A DNA stretch of 5,215 nt, from positions 1-5,215 of the forward strand of contig JADMKH010000012.1 of the NCBI GenBank assembly GCA_018780025.1, in the 5' to 3' direction. Position 1 is the stretch's first letter. Every line of letters begins with the position of its first letter. Source of the stretch: Thiobacillus sp. (GTDB lineage: Bacteria > Pseudomonadota > Gammaproteobacteria > Burkholderiales > Thiobacillaceae). The notes under the pieces are model-generated. The model made no database searches. It was not told the DNA's origin and saw only the letters and a program-made list of their open reading frames with translations. Both the position numbers and the translations under genes were made by a program. Shown here in pieces: positions 1 to 5,137 of this stretch.

Positions 1-325
1 GCGCCAGTTCGACCTGGTCCTGGATGTCTTCGATGTGGAAGGTGCCGCCGTTGGGGGTGCGGCGCATCAGGGCCGCCGTCACCTGGCCGGTGATCGCCTC
101 GACCAGCTCGCGGATGCGTGCCGAAGCGGCTGCCTGCCCGCCCTGCACCGCGATGAACGCCTTGGTCACGGCTATGGCGATCTTGTTCGGCGCAAAGCCG
201 ACCACGGCGCCGTTGCGGCGGATGATCTTGTAGTCAGCATAGCGCGTGTCGATCACCGCCGGTTCGGCGGTTTCGCGGGGGGGGATGGGGGCAGATGCAA
301 CGGATTCGGTCGCGACATTCAACAT
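1..325 (-). CDS. nrdA: Ribonucleoside-diphosphate reductase, large (alpha) subunit, N-terminal part
   Basis: Partial gene: it starts at the ATG at 325-323 and is still open at the left edge, giving about 108 codons. The product would be the cytoplasmic catalytic subunit of class I ribonucleotide reductase, which reduces NDPs to dNDPs together with the NrdB radical subunit. What is visible is a short low-complexity leader (residues 1-25, rich in A, P and E) followed by an ATP-cone domain. The domain opens with YADYKIIRRNGAVVGFAPNK and continues through ITKAF-like and GGQAAASARIRELVE-like segments to NGGTFHIEDIQDQVELA, which matches betaproteobacterial NrdA. The ATP cone is the allosteric activity site that senses ATP versus dATP. 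The start is supported by AGGAG eight bases upstream. The upstream region carries a promoter with NrdR-like and DnaA-like sites, as expected for nrdA. The catalytic barrel lies outside the window. The family call is made by eye but the match is strong. Confidence 0.93.
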   Translation of the reverse strand, partial: MLNVATESVASAPIPPRETAEPAVIDTRYADYKIIRRNGAVVGFAPNKIAIAVTKAFIAVQGGQAAASARIRELVEAITGQVTAALMRRTPNGGTFHIEDIQDQVELA

Positions 326-332
326 CGATGGC

Positions 333-337
333 TCTCC
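333..337 (-). promoter_or_regulatory. nrdA ribosome binding site
   Basis: Reading leftward, AGGAG lies 8 nt before the ATG at 325-323. It is the clearest Shine-Dalgarno sequence in the window and fixes the nrdA start. Confidence 0.8.
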
Positions 338-373
338 TGTGAGGTATGACGAAAAAACGGGCAACCACGCATA

Positions 374-427
374 AAATCCACAGCTTATGCACAGCTTGCC
401 CAGTCCCCATGCACACGTTTATTCACA
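374..427 (+). promoter_or_regulatory. Cluster of four DnaA-box-like sites in the nrdA leader
   Basis: Against the DnaA consensus TTATNCACA, two sites are perfect: TTATGCACA at 385-393 and TTATTCACA at 419-427. Two more match 7 of 9: AAATCCACA at 374-382 and CCATGCACA at 407-415. All four point the same way, and their starts are 11, 22 and 12 bp apart, so they would lie on roughly the same helical face. DnaA is known to regulate nrdAB transcription in E. coli through tandem boxes near the promoter. Here the cluster would sit about 27-80 nt downstream of the predicted nrdA start site, unlike the upstream placement in E. coli. An origin of replication is less likely because there is no dnaA gene or AT-rich unwinding region beside it. 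Confidence 0.6.
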
Positions 428-438
428 ACATGTTGTGG
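423..438. promoter_or_regulatory. NrdR box, promoter-distal downstream copy (strong)
   Basis: A perfect 14-bp palindrome, CACAACATGTTGTG, occupies 424-437. Against the published NrdR box consensus acaCwAtATaTwGtgt it matches 12 of 16 positions, including the CWA, AT and TWG core. NrdR is the ATP/dATP-sensing repressor of ribonucleotide reductase genes. The site overlaps the perfect DnaA box at 419-427 by five bases, so the two proteins could compete here. Its centre is 32 bp from the second candidate box. Confidence 0.65.
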
Positions 439-454
439 TGCAGACAGGGAGCAG

Positions 455-470
455 ATACAAATTCTAGGTA
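455..470. promoter_or_regulatory. NrdR box, copy over the -10 element (weak)
   Basis: ATACAAATTCTAGGTA keeps the outer core CWA...TWG but matches only about 9 of 16 consensus positions. On its own it would be unconvincing. It is reported because its centre lies 32 bp (about three helical turns) from the strong palindrome at 423-438, a usual spacing for NrdR box pairs, and because it covers the predicted nrdA -10 hexamer, where a repressor would act. Confidence 0.45.
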
Positions 471-488
471 TCCAGCCGGGCATGTCAA
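461..488 (-). promoter_or_regulatory. Sigma70-type promoter of nrdA
   Basis: Reading leftward, a perfect -35 TTGACA (488-483) is followed after 16 bp by TAGAAT (466-461), which matches the -10 consensus at 5 of 6 positions. Transcription would begin near 454, giving a leader of about 130 nt. An A/T-rich stretch at about 503-520 lies upstream and could act as a distal UP element, though it is farther from the -35 than usual. This is the best promoter in the window. Confidence 0.7.
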
Positions 489-584
489 CTCGGATGTGCG
501 GGCTTTTTAAAGGTTTTTTCTGCGCCCGGAAATTTCCAAGGCAAATCAAAGTTCTAGCCTGAAGAACGGGGGGCCATCCGCACG

Positions 585-603
585 ACCTGCCAAGCTGTCA
601 GGT
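585..603. repeat. Short inverted repeat in the divergent intergenic region
   Basis: ACCTGCCA at 585-592 and TGTCAGGT at 596-603 form an 8-bp stem with one mismatch and a 3-nt spacer. No T-run follows, so it is not a convincing terminator. It could be an operator for purU or simply chance. I see no gene in 489-674 and found nothing else assignable there except the hairpin at 631-653. Confidence 0.3.
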
Positions 604-630
604 GGACGCGATGCGAAAAGCCTGCTGAAT

Positions 631-653
631 CTTTGCGCGCCCCGGCGCGAAAG
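631..653. repeat. GC-rich hairpin upstream of the purU promoter
   Basis: CTTTGCGCGC (631-640) can pair with GCGCGAAAG (645-653), giving a 9-bp stem with one bulged G at 635 and a 4-nt loop. Neither strand has a following T-run. It lies between the two divergent promoters, upstream of the predicted purU -35, so it would be a DNA site or topological element rather than part of the purU mRNA. Its function is unknown. Confidence 0.35.
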
Positions 654-674
654 TGGCTGCCCGACCAACCGACC

Positions 675-705
675 TTGAGGTGATAAGGGGAATTTTGGTT
701 ATGAT
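675..705 (+). promoter_or_regulatory. Possible promoter of the purU operon
   Basis: TATGAT at 700-705 matches the -10 consensus at 5 of 6 positions, with a TG two bases further upstream than in an extended -10. TTGAGG at 675-680 is a 4-of-6 -35 with a long 19-bp spacer. Transcription would start near 712. The mRNA would then exclude the in-frame TTG at 705 and give the ATG at 744 a leader of about 32 nt. Confidence 0.4.
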
Positions 706-743
706 TGCGTAAAAAACCAGCTTCCGAGTTGCCGGGCCCCACC

Positions 744-1598
744 ATGCGTCATACCGCAGTTCTACTGATTTCCTGCCCCGACCAGAAGGGACTGGTCGCC
801 GCCATTGCCGATTTTCTGCTGCTGCATAACGCCAATATCCTGCATGCCGACCAGCATCAGGATGCCGAGCTGCGGTTGTTTCTGATGCGGGTGGAATGGG
901 AGCTTGAGGATTTCAATCTCGACCTGGCCGACTTTGCCGCCGCGTTCGCACCCATTGCCAGCCGCTTCGGCATGACCTGGCGGCTGGCGGAATCCAGCCA
1001 CAAACCGCGAATGGCCGTGCTGGTCTCCAAGTTTGATCACTGCCTGGCCGACCTGCTCTATCGCTACCAAAGCGGCGAACTGCACTGCGAGCTGCCCATC
1101 ATTCTCAGCAATCATGAAGATACACGCTGGCTGGCCGACGCGTATCGCATCCCCTATCAGCATCTGGCGGTGCACAGGGACGCCAGGCACGAAGTCGAGA
1201 AAACGCAACTGGCGATCCTGCGCGACCAGAAGATCGATTTCATCGTGCTGGCGCGCTACATGCAGGTGCTGTCGGCGGACTTCATCCGCCACTTTCCCAA
1301 CCGCATCATCAATATCCACCATTCCTTTCTGCCTGCGTTTCATGGTGCCAAGCCCTATCACCGGGCGTTCGAGCGCGGCGTGAAACTGATCGGCGCAACC
1401 GCGCACTACGTCACCGAAACCCTGGACGACGGCCCCATCATCGAGCAGGACGTGGCGCGCATGTCCCATCGCGACAGCCTCGAAGACCTGATCAACAAGG
1501 GCGCGGATCTTGAAAAAGTGGTGCTGTCGCGCGCGGTAAAATGGCACCTGGACAACCGCGTACTGGTGTACGCAAACAAGACAGTCGTATTCGACTGA
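744..1598 (+). CDS. purU: Formyltetrahydrofolate deformylase
   Basis: A 284-residue cytoplasmic enzyme that hydrolyses 10-formyltetrahydrofolate to tetrahydrofolate and formate. In known bacteria the formate can feed PurT in purine synthesis and the reaction balances the one-carbon pool. Residues 4 to about 80 form an ACT domain (TAVLLISCPDQKGLVAAIAD), the likely effector-sensing part. Residues from about 88 form the formyltransferase fold, with IVLARYMQVLS at 167-177, NIHHSFLP at 190-197, and LDDGPIIEQD at 227-236. By analogy with PurN, the catalytic residues are N190, H192 and D228, all present. Length agrees with E. coli PurU (280). I chose ATG 744 because family members begin just before this ACT motif. 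An in-frame TTG at 705 would add 13 residues but overlaps a candidate -10. No clear Shine-Dalgarno precedes 744. It is the first gene of a four-gene cluster. Confidence 0.95.
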   Translation: MRHTAVLLISCPDQKGLVAAIADFLLLHNANILHADQHQDAELRLFLMRVEWELEDFNLDLADFAAAFAPIASRFGMTWRLAESSHKPRMAVLVSKFDHCLADLLYRYQSGELHCELPIILSNHEDTRWLADAYRIPYQHLAVHRDARHEVEKTQLAILRDQKIDFIVLARYMQVLSADFIRHFPNRIINIHHSFLPAFHGAKPYHRAFERGVKLIGATAHYVTETLDDGPIIEQDVARMSHRDSLEDLINKGADLEKVVLSRAVKWHLDNRVLVYANKTVVFD

Positions 1599-1602
1599 AT
1601 CC

Positions 1603-3186
1603 ATGCTCACACTCAGCGTCCCCGCAATCGATCATTCGGTGCGGCCTCACAAGGTGGAAACCCGCCCCAAGGCAACGATGGAGTGGCTGTCGCGCCTGCC
1701 TTTCGCCAGCCCCATCGACACCGCGCAACAACTGGTGATGGCGCTCTACACGCTGAACCGGATTCCGATGGACGAGGATGAACGCGGCGCACTGTTGGCA
1801 CTGTATCGACCGGTGGTTGCGCGCGCAGCCTCCAGTCTCGAAGTACTGTTGTCTGAATCGGGCATTCCACCCCATCCACAACAACGTCAGGCCGGTTCAC
1901 TGTTGGGTGAGCTGCACGCCGAGCACAGTATCGGCTACAAGCATTTGCTGCGAACGCTATCAACCCGCCGGTTTGGCCGCAGCCAGATCAGGTACATCGC
2001 CGAAATTACCGCCCACTCGCTTGCTGCGCTACGCGACGTCCAGCTTGCCTGCTACCTGACCTATAGCCCCGTGCCGGCGGGACTGTGGCGTGAGATGCAT
2101 GATCTTTATCTGCTGACGAAATCCAACGGGATGGCCGGCAAGGTCGTGAATGATGCGCTGCCCGCCGACCAGGTCTACTGTCAGGCACTGCTGCTGGCAC
2201 TGGCCGATCCGCCGCACATGAGTCGCGCCGAGCTCATCCATATCCAGCTGTATCTGAATGCATTTGGAAAACGGGTCGTGCTGGGGGACACCCCGCCAAG
2301 CGTCAATCTGCATGGGTTTCTGATTGAAACCGACAGCGACAGGGGACCGGGGCCCCAGCCGACCGGCTCGGATGGCGTCAGCCTGTGGCTGGACACCGAA
2401 GTACTATGCCGGCATTTGCACGAGACCGCGGTGCGGCTGCGCACCGGCGACACACCGCGCCGCATTGGCCTGCCAACCGGGATGGACAGCGAAACCAGCC
2501 TGACGCTCGCCAAACGATTGCTCAAGCTGTGGCGCCCCGGCGCGCATCGCGCATTCAAGCGCTACCCGGCACCGGGCAGCGCGATCCAGATCGTCGCAGG
2601 CGTGAGCGCGATACACCGCCTGCTGGAACTGGTGCCACAAGCGGCCGAGCTCTCGACAGCGCCCACCGATACGCTCGCCGGACCGGACGGGGGCGCCATC
2701 TATGCCGCCCCCTCTGCTGTAAATGCCAGCCACTGGACGGTCTGCAATGACAGCGCCGCCGGGCTGGCGCTGAGCGGCACGCCTGACACGCCCCTGAACC
2801 TGAAAGTAGGCGACGCGCTGGCCTTGCGCGCTGAGGACTCGGTCGTGTGGTCGCTGGCAGTCATCCGCTGGGTCAAGATGCGGGATGCGCGACAGGTCGA
2901 TCTCGGCGTCGAACGCCTGTCGCCCCGGATTCAACCGGTGTGGGTGCGGCCGCTGCGCAGTCACCGCAAGGCCAGCCCGGAACCCGGCTTGTTTGTTCCC
3001 GGCATACCCGCCCTGAAACAGCCCGACCGCCTGCTGTTGCCCAGTCACATCTACCAAACCGGAATGGATGCGGAAGTCTGGCATACGCCACGGCAATACA
3101 CCGTCAAGTTTGACCGGCGCGCCGAATTCACCCCGAGTTTCGACCTAATCAATTTCACCGTTTTGACCAAAGCACCCGCGCAATGA
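1603..3186 (+). CDS. PilZ-domain protein, candidate c-di-GMP effector
   Basis: A 527-residue protein, apparently cytoplasmic (no signal peptide or membrane segment seen). The N-terminal ~300 residues look largely helical, with conserved-looking segments WLSRLPFASPIDTAQQL (28-44), LNRIPMDEDERGALLALYRP (51-70) and CYLTYSPVPAGLWREMHDLY (150-169). I recognise this pattern from betaproteobacterial PilZ proteins of unknown role. The C-terminal part carries both PilZ c-di-GMP motifs: RxxxR as RAFKR at 316-320 and NxSxxG as NDSAAG at 382-387. Further barrel strands follow (KVGDALALR, WSLAVIRWVK, VDLGVERLS, VWVRPL) to about 450. The gap between the two motifs, about 60 residues, is longer than usual, suggesting an insertion. 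It starts 4 nt after purU and its stop overlaps the next start. The ATG at 1603 lacks a Shine-Dalgarno. ATG 1678 (residue 26), preceded by AAGG, is an alternative start. Its output is unknown. Confidence 0.82.
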   Translation: MLTLSVPAIDHSVRPHKVETRPKATMEWLSRLPFASPIDTAQQLVMALYTLNRIPMDEDERGALLALYRPVVARAASSLEVLLSESGIPPHPQQRQAGSLLGELHAEHSIGYKHLLRTLSTRRFGRSQIRYIAEITAHSLAALRDVQLACYLTYSPVPAGLWREMHDLYLLTKSNGMAGKVVNDALPADQVYCQALLLALADPPHMSRAELIHIQLYLNAFGKRVVLGDTPPSVNLHGFLIETDSDRGPGPQPTGSDGVSLWLDTEVLCRHLHETAVRLRTGDTPRRIGLPTGMDSETSLTLAKRLLKLWRPGAHRAFKRYPAPGSAIQIVAGVSAIHRLLELVPQAAELSTAPTDTLAGPDGGAIYAAPSAVNASHWTVCNDSAAGLALSGTPDTPLNLKVGDALALRAEDSVVWSLAVIRWVKMRDARQVDLGVERLSPRIQPVWVRPLRSHRKASPEPGLFVPGIPALKQPDRLLLPSHIYQTGMDAEVWHTPRQYTVKFDRRAEFTPSFDLINFTVLTKAPAQ

Positions 3187-3776
3187 CCGAAATTCTTGTT
3201 TTGTATTACAGCGCGCACGGCAGCGTGCGCAACATGGCGCAACTGGTTGCCCGGGGCGTCAATCAGGTAGCGGGCGCCTCGGCCCGGCTGCGCACGGTGC
3301 CGCCGGTGGCACCGCGTACCCAGGTGGCCGAACCGCCGGTACCCGACGAGGGCGCGCCCTATGTCGAACTGGCCGATCTGGAACAATGCGCCGGCCTCGC
3401 GCTCGGTTCACCCACCCGCTTCGGCAACATGGCCGCCCCGCTGAAATATTTTCTCGACACCACCGGCGCGCTGTGGGCCAAGGGCGCATTGGCCAACAAA
3501 CCGGCCGCCGTGTTCACCTCCACCGCCAGCCTGCACGGCGGCCAGGAAACCACGCTCGTCAGCATGATGCTGCCATTGCTGCACCACGGCATGCTGATTG
3601 TCGGCCTGCCCTACACGCTGCCCGAAGTCACCCACACCGCAAGCGGCGGTTCGCCCTATGGCGCCACCCACTGGGCCGGTGCCAACGACGACCGCCCGCT
3701 GACCGACGAGGAGCGCACGCTGTGCATCGCGCTCGGCAAACGGCTGGCAGAAACCGCGCTCAAACTTGCCGCATGA
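3183..3776 (+). CDS. wrbA: WrbA-type NAD(P)H:quinone oxidoreductase (flavodoxin fold)
   Basis: A 197-residue protein, matching E. coli WrbA in length (198). The family binds FMN, forms tetramers in the cytoplasm and reduces quinones by two electrons using NAD(P)H, which is linked to oxidative-stress protection. The FMN phosphate loop is at residues 10-18 (SAHGSVRNM). SPTRFGNMAAPLKYFLDTTG lies at 76-95, the isoalloxazine-contacting STASLHGGQETTL at 113-125, and GGSPYGATHWAG at 155-166. All family hallmarks are present. Its ATG overlaps the stop of the PilZ gene as ATGA (3183-3186), and its own stop overlaps the next start in the same way, so translation is probably coupled. No Shine-Dalgarno of its own is visible, consistent with coupling. 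NAD(P)H dependence and substrate are known of the family rather than shown here. Confidence 0.93.
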   Translation: MTEILVLYYSAHGSVRNMAQLVARGVNQVAGASARLRTVPPVAPRTQVAEPPVPDEGAPYVELADLEQCAGLALGSPTRFGNMAAPLKYFLDTTGALWAKGALANKPAAVFTSTASLHGGQETTLVSMMLPLLHHGMLIVGLPYTLPEVTHTASGGSPYGATHWAGANDDRPLTDEERTLCIALGKRLAETALKLAA

Positions 3777-4117
3777 AAACCCTGCAAACCGTCTCCAGTG
3801 TCTGCCTGATTGCGCTGATTTTTCTCTGCGTGGCGTGGGAATTGTGGCTCGCGCCGATCCGGCCGGGGGGCTCCTGGCTGGTACTGAAAGCCCTGCCGCT
3901 GTTGCTGCCCCTCATGGGCATCCTAAAAGGCCGCCGCTACACTTACCAATGGGCCTCGATGCTGGTGCTGGCCTATTTCACCGAAGGGGTGGTGCGGGCG
4001 TGGTCGGATACCGGGCTGTCGGCGTGGCTGGCCGGCGCCGAAGTGGTGCTGTCGGTCGCGTTCTTCTTCGCCACGATTTATTACGCCAGGCTCAGCGGAT
4101 CACCACGTCCTGCGTAA
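3773..4117 (+). CDS. DUF2069 family small inner-membrane protein
   Basis: A 114-residue hydrophobic protein with about four predicted membrane segments: roughly 6-26, 35-52, 58-76 and 84-105. The segment GRRYTYQWASMLVLAYFTEG (53-72) with the following VVRAW is characteristic of DUF2069 proteins, whose function is unknown. The start is the ATG at 3773, inside the ATGA overlap with the wrbA stop. A longer open frame extends upstream to 3386, but that part lies inside wrbA in another frame and has arginine- and histidine-rich composition typical of a shadow. DUF2069 genes are often found beside wrbA in betaproteobacteria, so the pair may act together at the membrane. That link is inference from gene order. 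It is the last gene of the cluster. Confidence 0.87.
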   Translation: MKTLQTVSSVCLIALIFLCVAWELWLAPIRPGGSWLVLKALPLLLPLMGILKGRRYTYQWASMLVLAYFTEGVVRAWSDTGLSAWLAGAEVVLSVAFFFATIYYARLSGSPRPA

Positions 4118-4120
4118 TAA

Positions 4121-4148
4121 GGAAAAAGGAAAAAGGAAAAAGGAAAAA
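4121..4148 (+). repeat. Four tandem copies of heptamer GGAAAAA
   Basis: Four perfect, contiguous 7-bp units fill 4121-4148, starting 3 nt after the TAA of the DUF2069 gene. A stretch like this is prone to slipped-strand changes in copy number. It is non-coding, so variation would not shift a reading frame. It contains repeated AAGGA, but no plus-strand gene begins after it. Read on the minus strand it gives T-runs that might help terminate the leftward transcript. Confidence 0.9.
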
Positions 4149-4164
4149 GCAATAACCACACACT

Positions 4165-4184
4165 TAACGAGATTCATCCCGTTA
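4165..4184. terminator. Imperfect inverted repeat between convergent genes, weak terminator candidate
   Basis: TAACGAGAT (4165-4173) faces ATCCCGTTA (4176-4184), which pair except for one A-C mismatch. It lies between the ends of two convergent genes, the usual place for a bidirectional terminator. No T-run follows directly on the plus strand. On the minus strand a five-T run comes only about 15 nt later, in the heptamer repeat. The stem is short and AT-rich at its ends, so this remains a weak call. Confidence 0.3.
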
Positions 4185-4225
4185 CCCTGCTGTTTATTCA
4201 CGGCGCCTGCATGTGCGCTTCGCTG

Positions 4226-5125
4226 CTAGGGGACGGCGCGCGATAAACCGTGATGCTCATAAATCTTCGTGACGGCATCACTGAACAAAAAATCCAGGAG
4301 TGCTTGACCCCACTCGCCCCCATTGCCCGCCAAACCACAACTAAAAACACTTGTGTCGCAGGCTTGATCGTCCAGCGAACCGGCTGGCCACACATAATCA
4401 AAGTGCTCGGGAAAGATGCGCTGATAACGCAAAGCCAGGTGATAAAACACCATGGCGGCATCAGCCCGCTCATCCACGATCGCCTGCGGTGCCTCACGGT
4501 GATGGATCAACTCGCCATAAACCAGCTTTTCAGGATCGGGCAGCCCGGAAGCGTGCTTCAGAAAATCCAGGTCAATGCGTGCATGCATCGCGAGGCGCCG
4601 CAGGCAATCCATATAAATTTGATGACTCGCTTTCTCGGTGACGGGATTCGATAAAAACAAACGCACATCGCGGCGTAAAAGATCGGCGACCCCGGTGATC
4701 CCTTTCGGATTGCCATTTTTCACCAGCATCACCACACCCCGGCTACGCATGAAGGGACGGTGGGCTTGCATACAGCCCGCGTCCACCAGCGACGCCAACA
4801 CAGCGGGGGGGCTGATTACCACATGCGGCGTCACGCACAGGCGAAGATTTCCAATCTCAAGCCCCCCGGTGCGCAACATCTCGGTTGCAATACGCGGCGG
4901 GGTTGTGGTGTAAAAAATCTCACCCACCTCGGGATGGGCGAGCGCGAAGGCTTGCAGGGCATCATGCAAAGCCATATGGTGATTGCCATCTGAAAACACC
5001 ACCAATTTCGCGTGGAGCGGATCACCATGCAAATCCAGATGAAGGGCTGCGTATTGCCCAAAGCGGGGTAATTCACGATTCGCAGGGGTTGCCTGCTCGT
5101 CCGGCCAATTTAACCAGGCCATCAT
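4226..5125 (-). CDS. Substrate-binding (periplasmic-binding-protein fold, ModA-like) domain protein
   Basis: A 299-residue protein from the ATG at 5125 (a second ATG follows at 5122). The pattern is that of a type 2 periplasmic-binding fold. A first strand and helix, LVVFSDGNHHMALHDALQAF (41-60), precede HPEVGEIFYTTTPPRIATEM (64-83), then a central segment RSRGVVMLVKNGNPKGITGV (127-146). The second lobe has LVYGELIHHREAPQAIVDER (201-220) and ADAAMVFYHLALRY, where ModA proteins have the 'GEADAG' region. The C-terminal helix ALLDFLFSDAVTKIYEHHGL (275-294) also fits. I recognise this as a sub-family annotated only as substrate-binding domain protein. Its ligand is unknown and I do not claim molybdate. 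No signal peptide is visible, odd for this fold: the N-terminus is polar and an in-frame TAG at 5140-5138 rules out a longer start. It begins 12 nt after the upstream stop, with no strong Shine-Dalgarno. Confidence 0.78.
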   Translation of the reverse strand: MMAWLNWPDEQATPANRELPRFGQYAALHLDLHGDPLHAKLVVFSDGNHHMALHDALQAFALAHPEVGEIFYTTTPPRIATEMLRTGGLEIGNLRLCVTPHVVISPPAVLASLVDAGCMQAHRPFMRSRGVVMLVKNGNPKGITGVADLLRRDVRLFLSNPVTEKASHQIYMDCLRRLAMHARIDLDFLKHASGLPDPEKLVYGELIHHREAPQAIVDERADAAMVFYHLALRYQRIFPEHFDYVWPAGSLDDQACDTSVFSCGLAGNGGEWGQALLDFLFSDAVTKIYEHHGLSRAVP

Positions 5126-5137
5126 GCGCGAAACCGG

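Noticed and set aside
374..427. Replication origin
   Set aside because: The DnaA boxes lie in the nrdA leader beside NrdR-like sites. No dnaA, dnaN, parAB or AT-rich unwinding stretch is near, so gene regulation is the simpler reading.
528..537. Perfect 10-bp palindrome GGAAATTTCC
   Set aside because: Too short to call an operator without a second copy or conservation; such palindromes occur by chance.
554..745. 63-codon minus-strand frame in the intergenic region
   Set aside because: No ribosome binding site or family resemblance; it spans the predicted purU promoter and both hairpins, and its composition is not protein-like.
762..1610. Long (282-codon) open frame on the minus strand opposite purU
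   Set aside because: It lies wholly over a confidently identified purU. Its protein has no recognisable motif, and long antisense frames are common in high-GC genes with biased third positions.
2404..3096. 230-codon minus-strand frame opposite the PilZ gene
   Set aside because: It is a shadow of the coding strand: composition is G/A/R-rich, no motif is recognisable, and no ribosome binding site or promoter supports it.
3386..3772. Upstream extension of the DUF2069 frame inside wrbA
   Set aside because: The sequence is arginine/histidine-rich shadow translation of wrbA. The conserved DUF2069 protein begins at ATG 3773, with an ATGA overlap that explains the start.
4192..4200. Further DnaA box (TTATTCACG-like) in the convergent spacer
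   Set aside because: One mismatch at the last base, isolated, and not near any promoter; probably chance.
4250..4654. 134-codon plus-strand frame opposite the binding-protein gene
   Set aside because: It overlaps the better supported minus-strand gene and has no recognisable domain or ribosome binding site.
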